From UBA6522 sp036231525 (GTDB taxonomy: Bacteria; Pseudomonadota; Gammaproteobacteria; Steroidobacterales; Rariloculaceae): a stretch of DNA of 16,070 nucleotides. The DNA lies in assembly GCA_036231525.1 (NCBI GenBank), contig JAZAGZ010000053.1, forward strand, positions 1-16,070, written 5' to 3'. How positions within the stretch are numbered: the first letter of the stretch is position 1; each line of letters opens with the position of its first letter. The notes under the pieces are model-generated. The model worked only from the letters and a program-made list of their open reading frames with translations. It searched no databases and had not been told where the DNA came from. Below are positions 1 to 7,414 of the stretch, piece by piece. The translations under genes and the position numbers were made by a program.

Positions 1-486
1 GATCACCGCCCGAGCACGATATGGAGCAGCCTTATACCCGGTCGGTGGCAAACCTAGTATTAACCTTGGGTAGCAGGAACAAAGGGTACAAACGACCAGG
101 TTATGCACCTGTGGTGTATTGGCAACTGCGACCAGATCACGTCGCTTTTCGATACCAAGCTCTGTTGCTGCAGCATTAGCATCACTGAGTAGTCGTTCCC
201 GAAATTCAGGATCAACCCAACTTCGCGCCACCAGTCTCGCTCCAATATGCGGGCCCACTCTCGTCTCATAGAACTCGATGACTTCATCAATTTCCGTGGG
301 ATCGATGAGGTTCTTTTTGGTGAGAACGGAGACTAGCGCCTTAGCGCGCACGCTGTAATCAGATTGAGCATATTCCTCAACTTCCTGAGCACCTACCTGG
401 CCCGTTGCCGTTGCCGCGACCGCGGTGGAAGCGGCCAACGAGGTTTTAGCCAGAAACTCTCGACGGGAAACCTTATCTTCTGTCAC
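1..486 (-). CDS. Nitrile hydratase alpha subunit (cobalt type) with Tat signal, 3' end beyond window
   Basis: The frame is open from a GTG at 486-484 to the window edge (162 codons), so the gene is partial at its C-terminus. The family hydrates nitriles to amides using a non-corrin Co(III) or Fe(III) centre. The metal-binding motif V-C-T-L-C-S-C lies at residues 132-138; Thr in the second position is the cobalt-type form. It is preceded by NTPQVHNLVV and followed by YP, LGLPP and YKAAPYRAR, all familiar in this family and in the related thiocyanate hydrolase gamma subunit. Residues 7-34 form a Tat signal (SRREFL, then an Ala-rich stretch ending GAQ), which is unusual because characterised enzymes are cytoplasmic. 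Two Trp usually found after the motif (CYPW and PPxWYK) are Arg141 and Gly150 here. An in-frame TAG lies four codons upstream and a purine-rich GGGGGAG just before the GTG supports this start. About 65 residues are missing; a beta subunit may lie further left. Family call is strong; substrate is unknown. Confidence 0.88.
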   Translation of the reverse strand, partial: MTEDKVSRREFLAKTSLAASTAVAATATGQVGAQEVEEYAQSDYSVRAKALVSVLTKKNLIDPTEIDEVIEFYETRVGPHIGARLVARSWVDPEFRERLLSDANAAATELGIEKRRDLVAVANTPQVHNLVVCTLCSCYPRLILGLPPTGYKAAPYRARAVI

Positions 487-631
487 GTGCTCCCCCTAGA
501 TCTTAGACAGGTCAGGTGCGTATTCTAGTAAGTTGGCCCACCTCCCGCCACTACGTACGGGTCAGAAATTGAAAATTTGCCACAAATCCGTGAAATAATA
601 GATAACTTACCTAATTATCCGTCCGATAGGC
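487..631. other. Intergenic gap upstream of the nitrile hydratase gene
   Basis: This gap of 145 bases separates the 203-residue hypothetical gene from the nitrile hydratase gene on the minus strand. It contains a ribosome-binding-like G-run next to the GTG. A minus-strand TAGAAT at 527-522 resembles a -10 box but has no good -35 partner. No terminator hairpin with a T-run was seen. Confidence 0.3.
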
Positions 632-1243
632 TCATTCATTAGGGTTGTTGGCTGGTTTGCACATTTCTTTGCCAGTCTTGATGTCTCGAAACACGTCAAG
701 ACCATTTTCAGTTCTTAAGAATTCATAGCGGTTCTCAAGTTCTGCGTCCTCGACGAATTGAAGCGACGACGATTTTTCATAATCCCACCCATGTGGAGTC
801 GCGAGGCTCATCTTAGTTCCCTTTATATAGGTGCCCGTTCCTTTGTTTCGTTCACCCTCGGACAACCAGCACATAGAAACTTCTCCGATAGGAGCCTCTT
901 CGCCTTTTTTGCTAAATGGATATTTCCCGAACTCTACCCATTCACACGGTGTGGTTGGCCCTTGGAGTTGATCGATCACTACGATGTCACTGGCTGCCCT
1001 GCTTGAACCAGAAGGTTCGAGCAGTTCTTCTTTCAATTGGAATTGAAGTCCGTTGGCCTCCAGTTTCTTAATGTAGATCCCCACCGCATCAGGTGACATA
1101 AACCCGATCCGCACCAACTCTCCATCCGTACACATAGTTGCGTTGGGCAAATCAGTTTGAAAGGCATCCCATCCACCCTTATAAAAAGCGTCAATCGAAT
1201 CACGTCTAGTAACCACCGAGATTGCTTCACATAGAACCGCCAT
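632..1243 (-). CDS. Conserved-looking hypothetical protein, 203 residues
   Basis: I do not recognise a named family. The protein has no signal peptide and no membrane segment, so it is probably cytoplasmic. The N-terminal part (MAVLCEAISVVTRRDSI, then a G-G-W and L-P-N-A) and a central D-Q-x-x-G-P-T-x-P-C-E-W motif at about residues 91-102 look like conserved blocks of a bacterial protein of unknown function. Cys residues at 5, 38, 100, 125 and 195 are spread out and do not form an obvious metal site. The start ATG at 1243 has only a weak purine-rich stretch (AAAAAAGAAAAG) upstream. It lies 108 bases downstream of the small membrane protein gene and 145 bases upstream of the nitrile hydratase gene, so membership of either transcript is uncertain. 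No function is proposed. Confidence 0.75.
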   Translation of the reverse strand: MAVLCEAISVVTRRDSIDAFYKGGWDAFQTDLPNATMCTDGELVRIGFMSPDAVGIYIKKLEANGLQFQLKEELLEPSGSSRAASDIVVIDQLQGPTTPCEWVEFGKYPFSKKGEEAPIGEVSMCWLSEGERNKGTGTYIKGTKMSLATPHGWDYEKSSSLQFVEDAELENRYEFLRTENGLDVFRDIKTGKEMCKPANNPNE

Positions 1244-1351
1244 TAGCTTTTCTTTTTTTATTCTGCCTTTACATGCACTTTAAGTACCACTTCAGCAAGC
1301 AAGGGAGAAGCCTTGTCCTCAAGATCCTGACGATGCAAAAACGGAGACGGC
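1244..1351. other. Short intergenic gap between two minus-strand genes
   Basis: The gap holds a small inverted repeat, CAAGG at 1300-1304 and CCTTG at 1311-1315, with a six-base loop. It is not followed by a T-run in the minus direction, so it is not a convincing terminator. A clear promoter was not found. Confidence 0.25.
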
Positions 1352-1564
1352 TCAGACAATAAAAATCCTCACTAAAAGAGCAATACTTAATACACACACC
1401 ACAACCCATATCAAAACGGTGAGATTGGCGAATCTGTTTTTCCCCCAGCTTATCCTGTCTTCTCTATTTCTCTGTCTTGACGAAGCTCGGAACTTCCCTA
1501 TGTAAAAGAAAATCCCGAGTGAGAGGATAATTAACGCCCCAAAGAAGAGGTTATTAAAATCCAC
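1352..1564 (-). CDS. Small two-helix membrane protein, 70 residues
   Basis: This is a small inner-membrane protein of unknown family. Hydrophobic segments at about residues 7-23 and 48-68 flank a basic, Arg-rich loop (residues 24-45) that should face the cytoplasm. The start is a GTG at 1564-1562 that shares its first G with the last base of the TAG stop of the upstream Bax-inhibitor-like gene. Such a TAGTG overlap suggests translational coupling and co-production of the two membrane proteins. No catalytic motif is visible. The open frame, the two clean helices and the coupled start support a real gene, but the function is unknown; it could be a partner or stability factor of the upstream protein. 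Confidence 0.6.
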   Translation of the reverse strand: MDFNNLFFGALIILSLGIFFYIGKFRASSRQRNREDRISWGKNRFANLTVLIWVVVCVLSIALLVRIFIV

Positions 1565-2334
1565 TAACGACTTCTTAACTTAGCGAGTAACCTCAGCATT
1601 TCTAAATACAGCCATATCAAAGTTACCATCAAAGCGAAGGCCCCAAACCACTCCATATATTTAGGTGCACCCTGCTCCGAACCCTGCTCTATAAAATCAA
1701 AGTCTAAAACTAAATTAAGGGCGGCTATGGCAACAACAAAGAGACTAAAACCAATACCAAAAAGACCATTAGAATGGATAAACCCTATGCCGCCAGAGCC
1801 GAACATGTTCATCACAAGGCTAATTACATAAAGAATTCCTATTCCCATGGTGGCAGAGACAACCATAAGTCTGAAATTTTCAGTAGGCTTAATGATGCCT
1901 AATTTATACAGCAACAATAGTGAAGCGAGCGTACCTAACGTTAGGCCCGTGGCTTGAATGACAATGCCAGGAAACTGGGCTTCAAAAATAGCAGAAATCC
2001 CGCCTAGGAAGAGTCCTTCTAAAACAGCATAAACAGGAGCGGTTACGCCCGCCCATTCTTTTTTAAACATCGTTATGAGAGCAAAGACGAGCCCCCCAAT
2101 AGCTCCGCCAATTGCTATTGGCATCACCGCTGCCGGATTTCCATCCTGAAAAAACAAATTCCACGTATATGTAGCGCCTATAACAACCAAGGCTAATAAA
2201 ATACCTGTCTTATTAACCGTACCTTGCAGCGTCATGACTTGATCGACAGTAGTTCCCTCGTTCTTAAAGGTGCTGTTACTTAGCGTTGGATTTCCAGATC
2301 GACCAAACATTTGTAGTGCATTATGTTTTGACAT
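1564..2334 (-). CDS. Bax inhibitor-1/YccA-type integral membrane protein
   Basis: A multi-spanning inner-membrane protein (256 residues) of the bacterial Bax-inhibitor-1/YccA superfamily, in the branch with a soluble N-terminus of the form R-S-G-N-P-T-L. About seven hydrophobic segments follow residue 43. The C-terminal part (LDFDFIEQGSEQGAPKYMEW, about residues 210-229, then a last helix with W-L-Y-L-E-M-L-R) carries the acidic residues typical of the family, which in BsYetJ take part in pH-dependent calcium leak. I place the start at the ATG at 2334, preceded by AGGA six bases upstream, not at the in-frame TTG at 2352. The stop overlaps the start of the 70-residue membrane protein by one base. 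Codons look more A/T-ending than in the catabolic genes to the right. Physiological role in bacteria is poorly known; protease modulation is known for YccA. Confidence 0.88.
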   Translation of the reverse strand: MSKHNALQMFGRSGNPTLSNSTFKNEGTTVDQVMTLQGTVNKTGILLALVVIGATYTWNLFFQDGNPAAVMPIAIGGAIGGLVFALITMFKKEWAGVTAPVYAVLEGLFLGGISAIFEAQFPGIVIQATGLTLGTLASLLLLYKLGIIKPTENFRLMVVSATMGIGILYVISLVMNMFGSGGIGFIHSNGLFGIGFSLFVVAIAALNLVLDFDFIEQGSEQGAPKYMEWFGAFALMVTLIWLYLEMLRLLAKLRSR

Positions 2335-2409
2335 AAATATTCCTGAGGACAATTTGACTTAGATGGATAACAGTAGAATAGATTAGAGAGCGACGTTTTT
2401 AAATAAGTT

Positions 2410-3714
2410 TTAAGCAGCCCGCATCTCAGTCGCAAGGCTGTCCAATGCCTGCCTGACACGATGAATTGATGTAGCTACGTTCATCCGCATAAAGCCGTTA
2501 CCGCCGAACCCGTAATGTGCGCCATCACTAAGGTGCACTCCCGTCTTGTGGACAAAATAGGCTTCTTTAGGTTCATCTGCCTCACTGACGGCCCCTGTGA
2601 TATCGACACGTTCGAAGAATTCACGGAAATCGAGCCAAGCCAGGAATGTCGCATCCGGCTTGACGAAATCCACGTACGGCATCTGAGTCGCAACATACTC
2701 TTCGACAAAGTTCATATTCTTATCGATATAGTCAAGTGCCAAATCGAGCCACTCCTCGCCATCCGTATACGCTGCGTGACAGGCGATGAAGCCCAGAGAG
2801 TTCAACCAATTATAGTGTCCGGTAGCAAGTATCCTCTCGAGATTGGTCTCATTAATAGAGTAAGCGTAACCAATTTTTGCTCCTGCTAGATTGAAGGCCT
2901 TGCTGGTTGATTTCAGCGTGACGCTATTCATAACAAATGACTTGTTATCTAACGTACTAAACGGTGTGTAGCGGATTCCCCGTCTCGTGATATCGCAGTG
3001 GACTTCGTCCGAGATGATGAATACGCCGCGCCGCATACAAAGTTCCCCCAACGTTGTCAGATCCTCCTTGGACCAGCAATTTCCGGTTGGATTATTTGGG
3101 TTACACAGCACTAGAGTACTGGTTTCATCATCGAATGCGCGGTCGAGTGCGTCGAAATCCATCTCGAATCGACCATCGATTGACTGCAGTGGCACCTCTC
3201 TCGGCACGCCGCCGGCTTTCCTGATGTCGAGCCAGAAACTGGAATAGATAGGCGTCTGCAAGACAACCTTGCTACCACGTGGTGCGAACGCCCGCAAAGA
3301 GCTGATGAGCCCTTCGTGAACCCCCGCTGTGCTCAAAATCAACTCCGGCCCGATCTCCTCACCATGACGCCGCCGAAGCCAGTCAGAGATTGTCTCTTCG
3401 TAGCCTGTTGGTCGGATGCCGTAGCCAAAAACATCGTGATTGAGTCGTTTCATCAGAGCCTCGGTAATCGCCGGTGCAACCCGAAAATCCATGTCGGCAA
3501 TACCCATCGCAACCTTAATATTCTCCGCCCCGTACTCGCTGATCGCACCATCCCATTTAATACAGTCGCTGCCTGCCCGGTCTACGATTTCGTCAAAATT
3601 GTAGTCGTGCGAAGCTTGGCCAGACGTTGAACCAGGAGTCATGCCCACGCTCGCAGCCGCCAGGCTCGCATGGGCGAGAAATACACGTCTATCGATCTTA
3701 GGACGGTCGCTCAT
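2410..3714 (-). CDS. Tat-exported MalY/PatB-type PLP-dependent lyase/aminotransferase
   Basis: A fold-type I PLP enzyme (434 residues) most like MalY/PatB C-S beta-lyases, which split cystathionine or cysteine conjugates to a thiol, pyruvate and ammonia. Visible motifs: ADMDF at 73-77, CNPNNPTG at 204-211, SDEVHCD at 235-241, the PLP Schiff-base lysine K272 in STSKAFNLAG, and a substrate-carboxylate Arg near 410 (F-M-R-M-N-V-A). Residues 8-33 look like a Tat signal (DRRVFL, an Ala-rich core, then S-G-Q-A-S). Export of a folded PLP enzyme fits Tat, which carries proteins with cofactor already bound, but is unusual because MalY and PatB are cytoplasmic. I use the ATG at 3714; an in-frame GTG at 3723 would add three residues and neither has a strong ribosome site. 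It is the last of three minus-strand genes with gaps of 47 and about 29 bases. True substrate is not known; an aminotransferase activity is possible. Confidence 0.87.
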   Translation of the reverse strand: MSDRPKIDRRVFLAHASLAAASVGMTPGSTSGQASHDYNFDEIVDRAGSDCIKWDGAISEYGAENIKVAMGIADMDFRVAPAITEALMKRLNHDVFGYGIRPTGYEETISDWLRRRHGEEIGPELILSTAGVHEGLISSLRAFAPRGSKVVLQTPIYSSFWLDIRKAGGVPREVPLQSIDGRFEMDFDALDRAFDDETSTLVLCNPNNPTGNCWSKEDLTTLGELCMRRGVFIISDEVHCDITRRGIRYTPFSTLDNKSFVMNSVTLKSTSKAFNLAGAKIGYAYSINETNLERILATGHYNWLNSLGFIACHAAYTDGEEWLDLALDYIDKNMNFVEEYVATQMPYVDFVKPDATFLAWLDFREFFERVDITGAVSEADEPKEAYFVHKTGVHLSDGAHYGFGGNGFMRMNVATSIHRVRQALDSLATEMRAA

Positions 3715-3761
3715 CTGTAACACTCACGCGGTGACAAAAGGTTTGAAGGCATACTGACGAC

Positions 3762-4922
3762 TTATCTGATTGTATAGACCCCATCAGTCTGATCTTGGTA
3801 CCTACCTGTGGTCAACCACTCCATAGATACATCCTGCATAAGTTTGTAATGGAGACTCTCCCAAAACGCGTAATGCGTCGCACATTCCATAGTTATGAGC
3901 ACCTTGCTCTCGGTACCAGTCAGATCAGAGTACAGAGGCTCTGCAGCCTCAAACAAAAAATCCTGTTCCCCCATAAAAATCAGTGTTGGCGCTTGCACAC
4001 GCCCTGCGTATTCTTTATTCCAGCCCCATTGGGTTGCAGTGCTAACGCGAAGTACACCATCAGGCGGTCCCCAAACCGAACCAAGTGAATCAACGCCCAA
4101 AATAGTCTGCCAAACAATGGGTTCAATATCCGGGTCAACTTGCCCAGCGCAAGCGACGCTTCCGTGCCATCGCTCTTGCATATACATTTCCCGCGTTATT
4201 AGCGTCATTGGGGACCCATCTCGCAGAATATTCCTGGGCGCTGTCGACGGGCCAAGTGCCGAATAAGCGGGCGCAAGTAGCACTAACTTGTCTACCTTTT
4301 CGGGATGTCGTGCGGCATAGCCCGCCGTCCGAGGTCCGCCCCGAGACCAGCCCACGAGACTAACGCGGTCAACTCCCCGCAACTCTCTGATGTAATCGAC
4401 AACGGTATCAATCTCATCCCAGTCAGACTGGCTATTCGTTAATAGGTAGCTATACGTTGGATCACAATGAGCCACCAATGGATTAGGTATCACTACGGAC
4501 TGAGCCTCCGCATCAAAATTACAAGGATCATCCATCTCAGGCCGTGGAGATCTGCCAAATCCAGTGTGATCCATGGCGAACGCATCAAACCCGCCCTCAG
4601 CAAATGCCACCATCCAACTGTAATCTTGGTATGGCAGATCGAACACTGGGAGGGACGGTGCTAGCGAACCATGCACAAACAATACGGCTCGACCAGTTGG
4701 TAGCCGACCGCTCTCAACATCTTCCTTTAATCTCTCCGAGATCTTTTCCCGAACGAAAATACCAACCTTATCTCCCGCATTGGCCGAAACAGTGGAGACA
4801 TGTGGGACAAATACATCCACTGTCACTACCGACTCCTGAGTAAGCCCATCTATTGGGGTCAGGAGGTTAAAAATCCCGATAGCAGCAACCACACCTGTTA
4901 AGTTTAAAATACAGTTCTTCAT
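3762..4922 (-). CDS. Secreted alpha/beta-fold hydrolase
   Basis: A serine hydrolase of the alpha/beta fold (386 residues) with an N-terminal Sec-type signal (residues 1 to about 29), so probably periplasmic. The oxyanion region is HGS at 84-86, the nucleophile elbow is G-W-S-R-G-G with Ser193, the acid is likely Asp321 in GEQDF, and the base is His350 in ECATHYAFWE. A D-H-T-G-F-G-R-S segment at 118-125 matches the usual strand-loop of the fold. A cap-like region lies between about 130 and 165 and again between 215 and 300. Its gene sits 29 bases after the lipoprotein deacylase and 47 bases before the MalY-like gene on the same strand, consistent with one transcript. The ester, amide or lactone substrate cannot be read from sequence; the neighbours suggest an amino-acid derivative. 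Confidence 0.85.
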   Translation of the reverse strand: MKNCILNLTGVVAAIGIFNLLTPIDGLTQESVVTVDVFVPHVSTVSANAGDKVGIFVREKISERLKEDVESGRLPTGRAVLFVHGSLAPSLPVFDLPYQDYSWMVAFAEGGFDAFAMDHTGFGRSPRPEMDDPCNFDAEAQSVVIPNPLVAHCDPTYSYLLTNSQSDWDEIDTVVDYIRELRGVDRVSLVGWSRGGPRTAGYAARHPEKVDKLVLLAPAYSALGPSTAPRNILRDGSPMTLITREMYMQERWHGSVACAGQVDPDIEPIVWQTILGVDSLGSVWGPPDGVLRVSTATQWGWNKEYAGRVQAPTLIFMGEQDFLFEAAEPLYSDLTGTESKVLITMECATHYAFWESLHYKLMQDVSMEWLTTGRYQDQTDGVYTIR

Positions 4923-4951
4923 GACTTTCCCCTAATAAAGACGTACCGCAA

Positions 4952-6577
4952 TTACTGGCGGTATTCAGTGGATCTGAGCACACGTCCAGGCCTTGCACCA
5001 GTCATCTCACCGTCAAGAAGCACCGCTCTGCCTGCAACAAAGACATGGTGGACACCCTCTGCGTACTGGTGCGGATTTTCAAATGTTGCTTTGTCGATTA
5101 CCGTTCTGGGATTAAATACAGCAACATCAGCAATTGCATCAACCTCGATCCGGCCATAGCCGGTAAGCCCCATGCGATCAGCTGGAAGTCGCGTCATTTT
5201 ATGAACCGCCGTGTGGAGTGGTAAAACATTCTCTTCTCTAACGTAATGGCCAATAAGGCGAGCAAACGCACCATAGTATCTTGGATGAGGCATTCGTTCT
5301 GTTGGAGCCTCAATACCACCATCAGATGCCGTCATAGTCACTGGATGCTGCATGATGCGTCGGACGTCATCCTCACTCATGGCATGAAAAATCGCTCTAC
5401 AATCGCTACCTTCAACCAATTCCATCAGGAGTTCCGCAGCATTTTCATTTGATATATCGCGCCCCTGCTGATCCAGTACCTGCGAGAGGTTAAACCCATT
5501 AATCGCACTATCATGCTGGCAATCTGAAAGAACAACATTCGCCGGATCATTACCCCCTCTATCCACCTCAATGTTGTAGACAATCTCTTCTTTGATCTGC
5601 TCCCTCATTCCTGCGTCACGCAACCGACCGAGTAATGCGCTTCTGCCACCATCCAAGCTCCAGCCAGGAAAAAGAATTGTCAGTCTGCTCGACGAAGCGG
5701 TATAGGGATATTGATCCATCGAGACATCAATACCCCGTGCCCGAGCAGCATCGACCATCGCTAAGGTTTCTAAAGACTTCCCCCACATAGGAGCCCCGAC
5801 AATCTTATGATGCGTTATCTGCGTCGGCAGTCCGCCCTCTTCCCCAATCCGAATTGTTTCCGCAACACTTTCCAATACCTCGAGCCCCTCCTGCCGCATA
5901 TGACTGATATAGATTCCTCTGTACTGTGCAGCAATCTTTGCAAGCTCTATTACCTCTTCGGTTGATGCGAACCGACCTGGCGGATATATCAAACCTGATG
6001 ATAAGCCGAATGCACCCTGCTGCATCGCCTCCGCAACCTCATCACGCATTCTCTGCAACTCTTCCCCAGACGGAGACCGATCATCCTCACCCATAACATT
6101 TGCGCGTATCGAACCATGCCCAACAAAGGTGCCAAAATTGACTGTCACGGGATTGGCTTCAAGCGCTGCTAATGTATTACTGATCGGCAACGGTGAGTCT
6201 CCATCAGGGCCACTTATCACCGTTGTCACACCCTGCCGAATCACATTCTCTGCATCAGGCCAACGGAAAATTCCATCATCGAGTCCGGTACGAACTGCGT
6301 GGGTATGGATATCGATGAAACCGGGAGCAACTGCCAGACCACTCACATCAAGCACGAGATCGGCCTCGTTCGCCCCAAGATCGCCGATAGCGGAGATACG
6401 ATCCCCTCTGATGCCTACATCAGCAACGACGGAGCTAACGTTCTCTCCTGAATAAACACTCCCTCCCAACAATAAGATGTCAAAAACCTCAGTTGAGATG
6501 TTCGCGGGTTCCTCCACACGCTCACCAGAGCATGCGGTCAGCAGCAGAATCAGCGACAGTAGATAACGATTTCGCAT
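4952..6577 (-). CDS. Lipoprotein N-acyl-D-amino-acid deacylase-like amidohydrolase
   Basis: An amidohydrolase-superfamily metalloenzyme of the D-aminoacylase group, which removes the acyl group from N-acyl-D-amino acids. From the ATG at 6577 the protein is 541 residues. A lipobox L-L-T-A-C with Cys16 suggests a lipid-anchored periplasmic protein. The amidohydrolase start (F-D-I-L-L-L-G-G) is followed by the metal motif H91-T-H93 in GFIDIHTH, H226 in YISHMRQEG, H256/H257 in THHKI and a catalytic Asp419 in TASDGG. Where characterised D-aminoacylases have a zinc-binding Cys in a G-N-C-G context, this one has GPDG at 123-126, so its metal site may differ. GGAG lies nine bases before the ATG at 6577. 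An upstream in-frame ATG at 6664, with AGGA seven bases before it, would add 29 polar residues ahead of the lipoprotein signal; either start is possible. It leads a likely three-gene minus-strand operon. Confidence 0.86.
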   Translation of the reverse strand: MRNRYLLSLILLLTACSGERVEEPANISTEVFDILLLGGSVYSGENVSSVVADVGIRGDRISAIGDLGANEADLVLDVSGLAVAPGFIDIHTHAVRTGLDDGIFRWPDAENVIRQGVTTVISGPDGDSPLPISNTLAALEANPVTVNFGTFVGHGSIRANVMGEDDRSPSGEELQRMRDEVAEAMQQGAFGLSSGLIYPPGRFASTEEVIELAKIAAQYRGIYISHMRQEGLEVLESVAETIRIGEEGGLPTQITHHKIVGAPMWGKSLETLAMVDAARARGIDVSMDQYPYTASSSRLTILFPGWSLDGGRSALLGRLRDAGMREQIKEEIVYNIEVDRGGNDPANVVLSDCQHDSAINGFNLSQVLDQQGRDISNENAAELLMELVEGSDCRAIFHAMSEDDVRRIMQHPVTMTASDGGIEAPTERMPHPRYYGAFARLIGHYVREENVLPLHTAVHKMTRLPADRMGLTGYGRIEVDAIADVAVFNPRTVIDKATFENPHQYAEGVHHVFVAGRAVLLDGEMTGARPGRVLRSTEYRQ

Positions 6578-6664
6578 TGCCCAACTCCGAGAAAGCCTAC
6601 TGATTTTAGATTCTACCTCGGCAGAGTCGCCGACTTCATGCATCGTATAGGTTGAGAACACCAT

Positions 6665-6815
6665 CCTATTTTCCTGTCGATTTATTTACACAAACAAAAC
6701 ACTAAAAATTTCAACCAATTGAAAACTAGGATATTTTAGAACCTCTCTAGACGCTTTTAGAGAACGCCTCTATAGTCACCACCTCTCCATATACGGCCAG
6801 CATTTAAAGTCAGTG
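6665..6815. promoter_or_regulatory. Divergent intergenic region with inverted repeats
   Basis: This region lies between the outward-facing deacylase and Sel1-repeat genes and should hold promoters for both. It is AT-rich. It contains a perfect 6-base inverted repeat TTTCAA/TTGAAA with a 4-base spacer at 6709-6724, and a second one, TCTCTA/TAGAGA, at 6744-6763 with an 8-base loop. A TATAGT at 6771-6776 could be a plus-strand -10 box, but no good -35 is spaced correctly. The repeats could be operator sites; this is inference. Confidence 0.4.
6709..6724. repeat. Inverted repeat TTTCAA-N4-TTGAAA
   Basis: A perfect 6-base palindromic arm pair separated by CCAA, 45 bases upstream of the earliest deacylase start. 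Symmetry and location fit a dimeric regulator site, but the arms are AT-rich and could arise by chance. Confidence 0.35.
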
Positions 6816-7391
6816 ATGAAAACAAGACCAGTATTCCTGAGCCTGAGCCAATTGGGATGGAGCTCCGTTTTTCTAGGCTTTGCCCTAACACCTATACTAA
6901 TTGTTGGACAGGCTACATTTGAAGAAATACAGAACCTAGCATTAGAGGGTGACGCATCCGCCCAATTCACCCTTGGCGCTATACACGACATAGGCCAAGG
7001 TGTGCCTGAAAACAATACTGAAGCAGCAAAGTGGTATCGCTTATCAGCTGAGCAGGGAAATGCCGAGGCGCAATACAACCTTGGAGTCATGTACGACACT
7101 GGTGAGGGCGTACCTGAAAATGATGCTGAAGCAGTCAGGTGGCATCACCTTGCAGCTGAGCAGGGAAATGCCGATGCCCAATACAACCTTGGAGTGTCAT
7201 ATTACATTGGCGAGGGCGTTCCCCAAGATTACGTGCACGCTTACGCGTGGCTAGGTATTGCGTTAGCGTCTGGTAATGAAGATGCGTTAGAGGAACAGTT
7301 AAGATTAGAACAACAAATGACTTCGTCTCAAATAACTGAAGCACAGGGGTTATTAACTGAGATTCACCAGAGAATTCAGGACGATCGATAA
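6816..7391 (+). CDS. Secreted Sel1-repeat protein
   Basis: A 191-residue protein with an N-terminal hydrophobic signal (about residues 8-33) followed by three Sel1-like (TPR-type) helical repeats of 36 residues at about 45-80, 81-116 and 117-152. Each has the A-Q-x-x-L-G and G-x-G-V-P-x-(N/D) pattern typical of the family, and a charged helical tail follows. Sel1 proteins are protein-binding scaffolds; a periplasmic location is inferred from the signal. The ATG at 6816 is preferred over the GTG immediately before it; no strong ribosome site is seen. The repeats at DNA level are almost identical (see the direct repeats), indicating recent expansion. The next gene starts 23 bases after its stop, so the two may be co-transcribed. 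Partner unknown. Confidence 0.82.
   Translation: MKTRPVFLSLSQLGWSSVFLGFALTPILIVGQATFEEIQNLALEGDASAQFTLGAIHDIGQGVPENNTEAAKWYRLSAEQGNAEAQYNLGVMYDTGEGVPENDAEAVRWHHLAAEQGNADAQYNLGVSYYIGEGVPQDYVHAYAWLGIALASGNEDALEEQLRLEQQMTSSQITEAQGLLTEIHQRIQDDR
7046..7195 (+). repeat. Intragenic direct DNA repeat, period 108 bp
   Basis: The 42 bases at 7046-7087 and 7154-7195 match at 40 of 42 positions (differences at repeat positions 22 and 25). They encode A-E-Q-G-N-A-(E/D)-A-Q-Y-N-L-G-V in successive Sel1 units. The 108-base period equals one 36-residue repeat. Confidence 0.9.
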
Positions 7392-7414
7392 AGCCTAGCT
7401 TAAACAGACTACGG

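Noticed and set aside
60..290. Minus-strand 76-codon open frame near the left edge
   Set aside because: It lies in another frame inside the nitrile hydratase alpha gene, whose own frame shows the CTLCSC motif and a Tat signal.
1300..1315. CAAGG/CCTTG hairpin as a terminator
   Set aside because: The stem is only five bases and no T-run follows in the direction of transcription.
2335..2352. Six-residue N-terminal extension of the Bax-inhibitor-like protein
   Set aside because: It would start at TTG, while the ATG at 2334 has AGGA at good spacing and begins the family-like N-terminus.
6578..6664. 29-residue N-terminal extension of the deacylase
   Set aside because: The ATG at 6577 gives a classical lipoprotein signal; the extension would put 29 polar residues before it. 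It has a good ribosome site, so this is a preference and not a firm exclusion.
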